64,000 bases of DNA from Caprella mutica (lineage: Eukaryota; Arthropoda; Malacostraca; Amphipoda; Caprellidae), in the NCBI GenBank assembly GCA_947561585.1, contig CANNZV010002473.1, positions 32,641 through 96,640 on the forward strand. Reading direction: 5' to 3'. The position numbers were made by a program, and so were the translations under genes. Below, in pieces: positions 38,673-49,561 of the stretch (its first letter is position 1; the number at the start of each line of letters is the position of its first letter). Below the pieces are notes generated by a model, which was given only the letters and a program-made list of their open reading frames with translations, made no database searches and had not been told where the DNA came from.

Positions 38673-40152
38673 TAACTCCTCTTTTAATTCACAGTCAACT
38701 CTCCCGTTTGACTACTTCTTCGTGGTTCATTGTAATAACTTTCAAATTAGTGTTATAGTAGTATGAAAATTAGTCCAAAGAAAAAAGTAAAGTCACACTA
38801 CAGCTTGTAAATTAATTATCAAGTAGAAAATTTAGGTTAAATATTTAAATTGAATAATAATAGTTAAACTGATGCTGCTCTATGATATTTATTTATTGTG
38901 TTTTTTTTGTCATATGGAATTAGATGAAAACTTATAAAGTTCCTACTTTTGTCTGTTTTAAAGGAATGGTGCGGGTAAAATCAAACATTTGCTAATATGT
39001 GTTTTAATGGAATCAGCATATTTAATTATGATTGATACATACTCTGTTCATCTAAATAATACTAATTTAAACAAAAAAAAAATCAATTTATTATGAAGAA
39101 GCGCCATCTAGTGACAAATAGCACAAGCTTTGCACGAACTATTGACGCCATTTTGTTATATTCCATAAACGTTGTGCAAATTTTTTTTCGTATATTTGTT
39201 AGTAATATTATTAATTAAAACTCTAGAAATACTTTATTTGTTAGTTTATTGTATATAAATCACAGATTCGAATATTTATATCTTATTTCCGAACATAAAC
39301 AGACATTCTATAAATGTTCATGAAGACTGTTCTGAAATGATGTATACCAACGCCATCTATCAGATGATCGCATAAGCTAACTAATAAAAACCTTATTTTC
39401 TCTGAAAATACAGTCATTTGAGACGAAATATTTCATATCCGTTACTAATCAATGTTTATTTATCAAATAAGCTATTTGATATGAAAATTAGACCTCGCCC
39501 TTCAAGAATAAAATCTAATAATTTTTTTCTTCATTCAAAAATTGTTTCCAGTGATTTTGGTGCGAGATTCAGAATGAGCCGAAATTTGTATAAACCCCTC
39601 CCATGACATATTCTAATAGTTATTTATTACTGTATCAAAACCTACTATTGTTTGAAAGGAGGTAGTATACAGTTTAAGTAATTATAAATTCTAAATTACT
39701 GTCTTAAAAATGTAACCAAAGGAGGTGAAACAGTTAATTAAATGTATGGCACATGATTGTTCTTTAGCTAGCTTATGATTTAGCTTATCATGCGCTAGAT
39801 AAGTTTACCAAGTCTGTGAGATGTCATTCTGTTCGAAGTGTCAGCTCTGTGAACATCTATCGTCAACTGACTTACTGTTTCTCCGATCAAACTATCACAA
39901 AGGTATTTCCATTATCTTATTCGTATTTAATTGTAGGAGTGAAATAGAATAAAGTGACAGTGTATTGTAATTCGTTCAGCTTTTATCATTATTTACATTT
40001 AATTACGATGGATTTAGATAGAGTTAAGAAGGACATTCCTTTGAATAATATTCTCACAACTTACTTTATTGTTCTTTCTGAGAGCACATAAGATTATTTT
40101 AGAAATAATTGTAAGAATTTGATTGATATACACAGGATATACAGTGTATATC
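38673..40152. other. No gene seen
   Basis: AT-rich sequence. A 62-codon frame at 39418-39606 has no recognisable feature. AAAG^GTATTT near 39902 resembles a splice donor, but no exon can be supported. Confidence 0.45.
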
Positions 40153-40243
40153 AATCAGCTGATCGAATCTAGTTTGACGTGACCATCGGGTGACTGAAAA
40201 TGGCAACTCTGACCACACTTTGAAACATGAGAAAACCTACTTA
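40153..40243 (+). repeat. Repeat G, copy 2
   Basis: Same orientation as 37156-37246, differing at scattered positions (GACCATCGGGTGACTGAAAA against GACCACCGGGAGACTGGAAA). Confidence 0.75.
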
Positions 40244-40385
40244 AACTTAGTTTATTAATATTACATGAAATTTATTTTCAAGAAATAAATTTACATGAAA
40301 AAAATTAACATAGAAATTTTACATAATTTTTTTACATGGAATTTTTCTCATGTATCTTTTTTATCAATTTTTTCATAATTATACT

Positions 40386-40642
40386 CGTATAGATAAATAT
40401 CACGTAAATAAACTTAATGTAAATAAATATCATGTAAATAAATATCATGTAAATAAATATCATGTAAATAAATATCATGTTAATAAATATCATGTAAATA
40501 AATATCATGTTAATAAATATCATGTTGATAAATTTCATGTTGATAAATTTCATGTTGATAAATTTAATGTAAATAAATTTAATGTAAATAAATTTAATGT
40601 AAATAAATTTAATGTAAATAAATTTAATGTAAATAAATTTCT
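40386..40642. repeat. 15-bp minisatellite, about 17 copies
   Basis: The unit is AAATAAATATCATGT, changing in blocks to TTGATAAATTTCATG and AAATAAATTTAATGT. Both strands stay open by chance. Degenerate TTTACATGAAA words precede it (40240-40350). Confidence 0.92.
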
Positions 40643-40752
40643 GATTTCATATTGATTCGATCTTTATTCTGCTGAAATGATATTTCATTTGGAGGAATTA
40701 TTTCATATGGTGGAAGTTCTTTTTCAATTTGATGAAATACTCTTTCAGTTAG

Positions 40753-41502
40753 CAGTGGTTCTTAAACGGGGGTGCGCGGCACCCCTTTGGGACCTGAATT
40801 GTTTATAGGGGGTGCATGAGATGGCTGTTGTTTATAAGTTCGGTTCTTGCTATTAATATCATGCAGAATATACAAGAATTATATTTTCCTCAAAATGTTG
40901 CGATATGAGGTAGTTATAAAAGTATACGAATTTTCTGATATAAACACCTAATTATCATTGTGACTTTCGATAATTTGTTTATATCTTTGAGTGTGGGATT
41001 TCTCGTTTTATGTGCCTGTAACTGATTTTCCTTCTGTCTAACACTTCTGATTCTAACAGTGAATAGAAAGAAAAAGGTGCTTCCATGGTGTAAACAAAGT
41101 GTAAAAAACTGAACCTTTCTATATCGAATTTTTCTTTGTCGGGATTATATGTGAGTGTCGCTGCCCCGTAATTGATTAGTTTTATTTTATTAGTTTACAA
41201 CTGTTCATTTTCTAAATATTACTATAACTACAATGCAATATACTGCATTATTATAACAAATTAGATGGTTTTCTTTAATTTCTAATCGATTTTAATTTTC
41301 CTTACATAAAAAAATAATTTTACATTATGTAAATAAAACAATCATTTTCCTTACTTTTTCAATTTGCATATTTCAATTTTAAATCATAGTAACCAAATAT
41401 ATTCTAATTGTAGCTTTTCAATCTATTTCAATGCAATACAATGCTCAGGGGGTGCATGAGAAAAGCAAGGGGTGCGTGAGAAAAATACTTAAAGAACCAC
41501 TG
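40753..41502. mobile_element. Non-autonomous hAT-like element
   Basis: The ends CAGTGGTTCTTAAACGGGGG and CTTAAAGAACCACTG are inverted. GGGGGTGC and GGTGCATGAGA recur just inside both ends. Flanks CAGTTAG and GAGTTAG resemble a partly decayed target duplication. CAGTGGTTCT ends are usual in hAT elements (family knowledge). The 750-bp body has no transposase ORF. Confidence 0.78.
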
Positions 41503-41629
41503 AGTTAGAGGAATGCGTTCAGATACTAGGTATCGAAATACCGACTTAAAATTTTCCAAGAGTAAGTAAATAGTCAGCTGTAATGGATATTCTACCACAT
41601 AATTTTTCTCCCCGTACGAATAACATAGG

Positions 41630-41745
41630 AATATTTCGCCGATACTCTAAAAAGGAACCCAACTCACTTCCCTTTGGTGGTCCCCTCCTCGGGGAAGAAA
41701 ATGTTAACAGATTGGTTTGAAATTTCAATCCGTGTTTTTCACCCA
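41630..41745 (-). repeat. Possible dispersed repeat fragment
   Basis: GGTCCCCTCCTCGGGGAAGA followed by AAATGTTAACAGATTGGTTT resembles 52920-52975 (TTCCCCGGGGGTAGAACATT then TTAACCGTTTG). The match is moderate. The small minus-strand frame across it is unsupported. Confidence 0.35.
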
Positions 41746-41849
41746 CGTGTCACTGTAGCTTTATCAAAATAAAACTAAAAATCTAAATTATCCACCCCTA
41801 CAAATATGTATGGCAAGCTGCAAATTGAATAATAATTATAAATTGACTA

Positions 41850-41915
41850 TGGGAAATAAGTCATATATTTTCGGACAGTTCCACAACTTCGATCATACAA
41901 GAAAAATTATAGAGT
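41850..41915. mobile_element. Solo left end of MITE family A
   Basis: GGGAAATAAGTCATATATTT followed by TCGGACAGTTCCACAACTTC and GATCATACAAGAAAAA matches the first 65 bp of family A. No right end follows. Confidence 0.6.
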
Positions 41916-42212
41916 TTATCATGTTTTACATGAAAAATTTAACCGCGAGATTTTTTTGATACGATGTTTCAATTATTAAGTTTTTTTCTAACGCGAAAGT
42001 ACACTTTTAACGGGTAAAGCGACACCAACAATAATTACTATAGGAAACCATTTATCTTTAACGGAGAAGTAGTTGAATAATTCACTCCTTAGCAACCTAA
42101 ATTTCAATCTGATTTGTTTGAATGTTTGAATCTTTATTAAATAGTTTGGATAATTGTTACACACTTCATAAATAATTATGAGGATGGACTGATGTACTTA
42201 CAGTAAAATTCC

Positions 42213-43718
42213 TGAGTTATGAAGTTCTGAGTTATGAAGTTCTGAGTTATGAAGTTCTGAGTTATGAAGTTCTGAGTTATGAAGTTCTGAGTTATGAAGT
42301 TCTGAGTTATGAAGTTCTGAGTTATGAAGTTCTGAGTTATGAAGTTCTGAGTTATGAAGTTCTGAGTTATGAAGTTCTGAGTTATGAAGTTCTGAGTTAT
42401 GAAGTTCTGAGTTATGAAGTTCTGAGTTATGAAGTTCTGAGTTATGAAGTTCTGAGTTATGAAGTTCTGAGTTATGAAGTTCTGAGTTATGAAGTTCTGA
42501 GTTATGAAGTTCTGAGTTATGAAGTTCTGAGTTATGAAGTTCTGGGTTATGAAGTTCTGGGTTATGAAGTTCTGGGTTATGAAGTTCTGGGTTATGAAGT
42601 TCTGGGTTATGAAGTTCTGGGTTATGAAGTTCTGGGTTATGAAGTTCTGGGTTATGAAGTTCTGGGTTATGAAGTTCTGAGTTGTGAAGTTCTGAGTTGT
42701 GAAGTTCTGAGTTGTGAAGTTCTGAGTTGTGAAGTTCTGGGTTATGAAGTTCTGGGTTATGAAGTTCTGGGTTATGAAGTTCTGGGTTATGAAGTTCTGA
42801 GTTGTGAAGTTCTGAGTTATGAAGTTCTGGGTTATGAAGTTCTGGGTTATGAAGTTCTGGGTTATGAAGTTCTGGGTTATGAAGTTCTGGGTTATGAAGT
42901 TCTGGGTTATGAAGTTCTGGGTTATGAAGTTCTGGGTTATGAAGTTCTGGGTTATGAAGTTCTGGGTTATGAAGTTCTGGGTTATGAAGTTCTGGGTTAT
43001 GAAGTTCTGGGTTATGAAGTTCTGGGTTATGAAGTTCTGGGTTGTGAAGTTCTGAGTTGTGAAGTTCTGAGTTGTGAAGTTCTGAGTTGTGAAGTTCTGA
43101 GTTGTGAAGTTCTGAGTTGTGAAGTTCTGAGTTGTGAAGTTCTGAGTTGTGAAGTTCTGAGTTGTGAAGTTCTGAGTTGTGAAGTTCTGAGTTGTGAAGT
43201 TCTGAGTTGTGAAGTTCTGAGTTGTGAAGTTCTGAGTTGTGAAGTTCTGAGTTGTGAAGTTCTGAGTTGTGAAGTTCTGAGTTGTGAAGTTCTGAGTTGT
43301 GAAGTTCTGAGTTGTGAAGTTCTGAGTTGTGAAGTTCTGAGTTGTGAAGTTCTGAGTTGTGAAGTTCTGAGTTGTGAAGTTCTGAGTTGTGAAGTTCTGA
43401 GTTGTGAAGTTCTGAGTTGTGAAGTTCTGAGTTGTGAAGTTCTGAGTTGTGAAGTTCTGAGTTGTGAAGTTCTGAGTTGTGAAGTTCTGAGTTGTGAAGT
43501 TCTGAGTTGTGAAGTTCTGAGTTGGGAAGTTCTGAGTTGGGAAGTTCTGAGTTGGGAAGTTCTGAGTTGGGAAGTTCTGAGTTGGGAAGTTCTGAGTTGG
43601 GAAGTTCTGAGTTGTGAAGTTTTGAGTTGTGAAGTTTTGAGTTGTGAAGTTTTGAGTTGTGAAGTTTTGAGTTGTGAAGTTTTGAGTTGTGAAGTTTTGA
43701 GTTGTGAAGTTTTGAGTT
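42213..43718. repeat. 1.5-kb minisatellite, 15-bp unit, about 100 copies
   Basis: The unit is GAAGTTCTGAGTTAT. Variants occur in blocks: GAGTTAT, then GGGTTAT, GAGTTGT, GGGTTAT, a long GAGTTGT block, six GAGTTGG, and finally TTTGAGTTGT. Block structure shows repeated local amplification. It lies just upstream of the gene 2a exon. The same place outside the other palindrome arm has only about six units (51169-51256). The unit is stop-free in one minus frame, giving a 531-codon artefact. Confidence 0.97.
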
Positions 43719-43843
43719 ACATGCAACATCAGTAAAATATCTTTGGGTGATAAGAAAAGCGAAGAAGACAAATTAGCTTTTTTCTTACCCTGAAACTATC
43801 TGCTTGAAATAATAATATTTTTTCTGTTTTCAGACGAAGGAAG

Positions 43844-45777
43844 ATGGTGCGAAGAAGAAGAACAGGTACGCGCATTGAGGAGATTTCAAGACGATTGGCC
43901 TTAGCTCGGCGGCAATCTCGGTCTCCTTCGTCATCTTCCCCAACATCGTCAGAAGAACATCGTCCTTCCCCACCATTAGATAGGACACTTCTGGCAACCG
44001 ACTTCAGCCTGAGAACCTATTCATCTATGTTTCTCTCTTTTAATCCTCCCTTTCCCCCAACATTTCCTCATTTTCCCCTAACAACTCCACTGTTTGCCCC
44101 ATCATTTCCCCAACTTCTCCTATCACCTCCCCAACTTCCCCCACCCTCTCCCCAACTTCCCCCACCCTCTCTTCAACTTCCCCCACCCTCTCTTCAACTT
44201 CCCCCATCATCTCAACTTCCCCCATCCTCTCCTCCACTTCATCCATCATTTCCCCAACTTCCCCCATCATTTCCCCAACTTCCCCCATTACCTCCCCAAC
44301 TTCTCCAATCACCTCCCCAACTTCCCCCATCACCTCCCCAACTTCCCCCATCACCTCCCCAACTTCCCCCATCACCTCCCCAACTTCCCCCATCACCTCC
44401 CCAACTTCCCCCATCACCTCCCCAACTTCCCCCATCACCTCCCAAACTTCCCCCATCACCTCCCCAACTTCCCCCATCACTTCCCCAGTTTCCCCCATCA
44501 CTTCCCCAACTTCCCCCATCACTTCCTCAACTTCTCCAATCACCTCCCCAAGTTCTTCCCTCACCCTCTCCCCAAGTTCCTCCATCACCTCCCCAACTTC
44601 CCCCATCACCTCCCCAACTTCCCCCATTACCTCCCCAACTTCTCCCATCACTTCCCCAACTTCTCCAATCACCTCCCCAACTTCCCCCATCACTTCCCCC
44701 ATCACCTCCCCAGTTTCCCCTACAGCGTTCAATCATGTATCTTAATTCTTATTATTACCTCAGATGTAAGTTACAATATTTTACATTTATTAAAGTTATA
44801 TAATTTTGTCTGAATAACTACTGAAACATATTTCACCATTCTTGCATTAAATGTTCACGAGGAACACTATTTATTATGGTAGGGCGCTTTTTCTAATATT
44901 TTTAAAATTTCATTCCTTCTGAACCTGGTGTTTGAATACGTCATTTAAATTATTAAATCAGTTGTAAGAAACCGATATCTAAAGGAAAAATGAATAGGAG
45001 TAGATAGGAGAAGTACGTACTTTAGTAGGTAACTCTAAAATTTCACGATTTTTACTAACTTTTCTGTAAATGATTGCAGACCTCATTCAGGGAGCTGTCA
45101 AACGGAATGAATTAATGGAGGGAAGTGACGTCACTCAACTGAACTTAAATAGAGGTAATTATATAGTGATAATATTACACATTTAACCTAATAGTATTCT
45201 TTTGATTTTTAATTACGATAGCATTGTAGATTGAAATAATTCCGCACTGTAGCCATTTAAAGGGCACACACCCATTCGATTTTTGCATAAAATAATAGGC
45301 ATATGAAATATCATTTGGAATATGAATATTTCCTGAAATATTTTTTATCTCTAAGCAATTTTCATCATTTCTTTTGGAAATAATATCAAAGACTTTGTAT
45401 GCATCCTTTTACTTAATAATTTGATTGAATTAATGATAATAATTTAAATTTCAGGATCGTTTGATGATACGGACATCAACAAGGATCAACACTCTTCAGG
45501 GTTGGACCAAGATGGAAAATTTGGAGCAAATCTCGAGGACCAGGCTCACAGAGGTACTAGACGGCGTGCTGTTAAATCAAGATCTACTTTCAAGTGCTCC
45601 GTCTGCGATAAAGGATTTTCGACTAAGAGTAACGTTACACGTCACTTTACCAACATTCACGGACCAGGTAGATTCGTCCATTATTATTGTGACTATTGCG
45701 GCTGCAATAGAGTATATGATCACAAAAGCTCATTGGAGTCCCATAAGAAGAGGGACCACAATCGTATTTCACCATAG
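43844..45777 (+). CDS. Gene 2a: Pro-rich paired C2H2 zinc-finger protein (arm 1)
   Basis: I infer coding exons 43844-44765, 45080-45154 and 45455-45777. Introns are GT-AG with phases 1 and 1, giving about 439 residues. The first exon follows a strong acceptor (TTTTCTGTTTTCAG, exon from 43834), and the ATG has a good context (AAGATGG), so a 5' UTR exon probably lies upstream. The N-terminus is basic ([20 protein letters not shown]), then Ser-rich with acidic residues. Residues about 86-290 are QLPPSPP-type heptads. Exon 2 adds 25 residues ([14 protein letters not shown]). The last exon has finger 1 (C380, C383, H396, H401) and finger 2 (C411, C416, H429, H434; CX4C-X12-HX4H), the same spacing pattern as gene 1. 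It is probably nuclear and nucleic-acid-binding (family knowledge); targets are unknown. The exons lie wholly within the palindrome arm. A frame at 45461-45784 is a shadow. Confidence 0.8.
44100..44722 (+). repeat. 21-bp coding repeat (Pro-rich), about 29 units
   Basis: The unit is close to CAACTTCCCCCATCACCTCC and encodes QLPPSPP. It is stop-free in several frames on both strands. The template strand carries regular GGGG runs with quadruplex potential. The matching region of gene 2b is about 450 bp shorter. Confidence 0.93.
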
Positions 45778-46049
45778 AAAGTGATTTGTTGCTAATTGGT
45801 AGTTAGCTCCGAATGTTGTACAAATATGACTATTTTCAAAATAGTCATATTCAAAAATTTAATAATTTTTTTAACACGACATATCTTCCATTTTGATTTT
45901 CTGTGTGCATATTTTTAAATATTATAACAGTATATAAAAAAAAATTCTTTTATTTTACTTCCTATTTATTTAGTACATTCGAAAAAGTTTTAAAAACTTG
46001 TTGAAATTTAAAATATTTATAAAACCCTATATATAAGTTAAAACATAAT

Positions 46050-46075
46050 ACGAAATGCTAAGCTAAAAATAAATT
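46050..46075 (+). terminator. Possible polyadenylation signal of gene 2a
   Basis: AATAAA occurs in AAAAATAAATTAAAAC near 46066, about 290 bases after the stop, and the mirrored site is kept in arm 2. This is a hexamer match only. Confidence 0.3.
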
Positions 46076-46539
46076 AAAACGACGATGCAACATGTTATAG
46101 TTTAGTGACAAAAGTCTAAAATTATTCATTATATTTACTAATATTCTTTAAAAATAAATTGCCATATACACAATTCAGTTCTGAAATATGATGCATCTAA
46201 ATGAGTTGATCTGGTTTGGTATGAGTAGGTGTGTATTTGGTCTCTAAAATAGGCATTAAAAAATATAGAACATTATGAGAAAATGTTTTACTTACGCGTT
46301 TTCGATTTTGATTTGCTGTATAACATGCTTATTATATATAAATGTGAATAAATGTATTTAAAATAACATTCTCTTTTATTTTACTTCCTATTTCTTATTC
46401 GTAATTTTTATTTTAATATCTTTGGAAAAATTAAAAAATTGTTTTCTTTTCAATCTTGCAGGCAACCAAAAAAAAAATGGAAAATATCAATCAATAAGTT
46501 TTATCTTCCTCCAATTCGAACAGAATCATCTTAAATACA

Positions 46540-46662
46540 GTTCTTAAATACTGTTTTCGTAAATATTTTAAATAGAGTTCTTAAATATAGTTTACGTAAA
46601 TAAGTTCTTAAATCAATTTCTTAAATCAATTTCTTAAATCAATTTCTTAAATATAGTTCTTA
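46540..46662. repeat. Short TTTCTTAAATCAA repeat
   Basis: TTCTTAAATCAATTTCTTAA words recur about seven times with variants (TTCTTAAATACAG, TTCTTAAATATAG). It lies in the palindrome spacer. Confidence 0.65.
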
Positions 46663-46872
46663 CTCTGAAATGACACATGGGAGATTTATGTCTATTACCA
46701 TTCATATGCCATTTTTACTGTATAATCAATTAGAATAGAATAGAAAAATATTAAAATAAAATATAACGTACAGTTTCGTATAAATATTTAATTTATTTAA
46801 ATTAAATATTTCAAATTCACAATAGAAATAATTCAGTAAAAAAGTTTAATGTATAATTGTTATCATCACAGA

Positions 46873-47908
46873 TATTCCTTTATTTTCAATCTTTTATATC
46901 AAAAGATGATGTTCATACCAGTAAGGAAGTTATGGTGGGGCCGGAAACTACTTAATCTTCTATAGCCCCACCATAACCCCTCACTGGGTAGATGAGAAAG
47001 GAGAAAGTACATGTTTGATTGACGGGTACGCTAGTGAAGGCGAAAAAGAGTCAGTTTATTACATCAGTACTCTATTTACAAGTTCAGTGACCTCAAAATG
47101 ACACCATGAAGAGATGACAACGTATACCAATAACAAATATCATATTCCTATAAGCCGGAAAAATATATAAAATATATAAATATATAAGAAACCGTAACGA
47201 GTGTATTTATTACAACATTATTTCATAAAAAGTTTTTTTGAATTTTAAATAAAACATAAGGTTATAGGAAGTCATGTAAATTATTATTGAGATGAATTGC
47301 ATTATATATTGGAAAGTTACGTTAAAAAATTAGTATATTACAACAGTGTGATATAAATTGCATACTATTAACTGGGAACAGACTTTAAATTCATTATGAT
47401 TAAAACACTTTGCATTGCATACAGAAGAAAATATTACAAACTTTATTAAAATAAAGAATTTTCAGAGTTTAGTATTTGTTGATATTGAATAGGGTAAGTT
47501 TTTAATTATCGGTCAGGTTCACATCTTCGTTCATATAAGAAATAACGATATAGTTATAGTTTTTTCTTATATGAACGAAAATATAGAACTGACCGATAAA
47601 CAAGAACTTGCCCAATCTAAACTGAATCTATCTATTTATTTATATTTCATAAAGTTTTATATTTAAAACAATTCTCAATGGCTGGATATAAGATTCAAAT
47701 ATTTTCTGTATATGAATAAAAATTATAGATAATAGTATAAAGGTTTTCTATCGAAATGAATACAAATTTGAAAACTTTATTTATTCTTAATATACAAAAT
47801 TAAAATTATTTAATAGGGTAGTAAATGTAAATGAAATAACCTACAAAGAACCTAATAATTGATTATTTAATATAAAGTTTTATATAGCTAAATTGATTTT
47901 TTTTTTGT
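46873..47908 (-). repeat. Repeat F, right copy, inside the palindrome spacer
   Basis: Inverted copy of 33815-34942. It contains the hairpin element (46920-46990) and a family-A MITE (47492-47613) in mirrored order. Divergence includes small indels, such as ATATATAAATATATAAG added near 47165. Confidence 0.82.
47492..47613. mobile_element. MITE family A copy inside repeat F (right)
   Basis: The ends GGGTAAGTTTTTAATTATCG and GATAAACAAGAACTTGCCC are inverted. TA precedes the left end. It corresponds to 34112-34241. Confidence 0.85.
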
Positions 47909-49044
47909 TTTAACCATTTCAATGCCAAACGATTGCTTAGTAAGAATTAAATATTAGAATTGCAATGTTTAATCAATGGAGGTATATCATTCATATATAA
48001 TTGATTTCTTACAAAGTGCTAACGGTAGACTTGTAAGCAAACGAACTAAGAAAAGTTTTTATCTAGATTCTAGCTCAAGTGAAGAGATGTTTTAAAACTC
48101 CTATTGTTTTTGTAGTTGTTTATCTGCTAGTTGAATCTAGGTAATTTTTGGTTATATGGCGTATCTCTGAACAGAGAAATATATTAGTCTTAATATTTAT
48201 TCATGAAAAGAATATTTTCTAATAAAAACAATACATTCTTCATAACGAGAGTACTTCTTTAATACAAAGAATGTGTTAAATTTCAAATATGCTCAAAATT
48301 ATATTTTAATGCTAAAAAGCATATTGTCACAACCCTAGTTATATCCTATGCCTTTTTTTCTTGAAGGACAGTTTTCGAATTCACATAATTTTTTCACCAT
48401 TTTGACGCAAACAAAGCTTGATTACTGCATACATAAATTAATATGAACACAACAAACATACTCACGTACATCCTAATGAGTGCAAATGCTTCCGCTAGGT
48501 GTCGCTAATTTTATTATATACTTTTTATATGAGTGTTTTAAAAATAAACGAGCATTCAAATGTTACATAATTAAGTATTCTGAATCGATTTAAGACTAAT
48601 TTGGCGATTGTTTGATTTTGACTTTACTATCCCTTTAATTAAGGGATTTGCTAAAATCCCTTATCAGTTATCAGGTTTATCCGTCCCAGATATATATTTT
48701 AACAATGAATTTTAGAAAAGGTTCATCAATCGAAGTATTTTTTTCGACAATAGGTTGAAGAACATTTACCAATTTTATGCAATAGACTAAGTCAAGTTAG
48801 GAATTCTAACTGCAACTGCCCCTTATTTTAATAGAAAACCGTAGTTTTATCCAATCTATTATAGTATATGGAAAATCTTTCAACTCGCAGCTCCAGCCAT
48901 TGAGAACTATTTTAAACAGTATTTCAAGAATTATATTGAATGTAAAAAGAGATTTTAATAGGTAGGTTTTTTTTATCAAATAATGATTTATATAGGAATG
49001 TATTTTAATTGAAATTTGACGGTGTCACTGTTTTTTTTTATTTA
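47909..49044. other. Rest of palindrome spacer, no gene
   Basis: AT-rich sequence. A solo right end of MITE family C (GCATATTGTCACAACCC) is at 48311-48335. No ORF or exon is visible. Confidence 0.5.
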
Positions 49045-49561
49045 CATTTTCTCATAATGTTCTATATTTTTTAATGCCTATTTTAGAGACCAAATACACA
49101 CCTACTCATACCAAACCAGATCAACTCATTTAGATGCATCATATTTCAGAACTGAATTGTTTATATGGCAATTCATTTTTAAGAATATTAGTAAATATAA
49201 TGAATAATTTTAGACTTTTGTCACTAAACTATAACATGTTGCATCGTCGTTTTAATTTATTTTTAGTTTAGCATTTCGTATTATGTTTTAACTTATATAT
49301 AGGGTTTTGTAAATATTTTAAATTTCAACAAGTTTTTAAAACTTTTTCGAATGTACTAAATAAATAGGAAGTAAAATAAAAGATAATTTTTTTTATATAC
49401 TGTTATAATATTTACATAAATACAAAATATGGACACAGAAAATCAAAATGGAAGATATGTCGTGTTAAAAAAATTATTAAATTTTTGAATATGACTATTT
49501 TGAAAATAGTCATATTTGTACAACATTCGGAGCTAACTACCAATTAGCAACAAATCACTTT

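Larger units (their letters stand above)
43719..46285 (+). repeat. Palindrome arm 1 (inverted partner 49045-51168)
   Basis: From TTACATGCAACATCAGTAAA to GAACATTATGAGAAAATG it matches the complement of 51168-49045, covering all exons, introns and about 500 bp of 3' flank of gene 2. Differences are few single bases plus a 453-bp length difference in the Pro repeat. The inner ends leave a 2.76-kb spacer (46286-49044). The outer ends coincide with the 15-bp minisatellite. Confidence 0.93.

Noticed and set aside
40332..40655. Repeat frames on both strands (NKYHV and MIFI types)
   Set aside because: By-products of the 15-bp AT-rich minisatellite.
41546..41746. 66-codon minus frame
   Set aside because: It overlaps a likely dispersed repeat and has no start context or domain.
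42176..43771. 531-codon minus-strand frame of repeated TQNF(I/T)
   Set aside because: It is a stop-free reading of the 15-bp minisatellite; the mirrored locus has only six units, and no splice or start signal supports it.
44040..44813. Alternative long frames in the Pro-rich repeat (VMGEVGE, HLPNFPH and GGSWGGD types)
   Set aside because: These are shadows of the QLPPSPP coding frame of gene 2a, which alone connects to the zinc-finger exon with correct phases. The same applies to the frames at 50526-50846.
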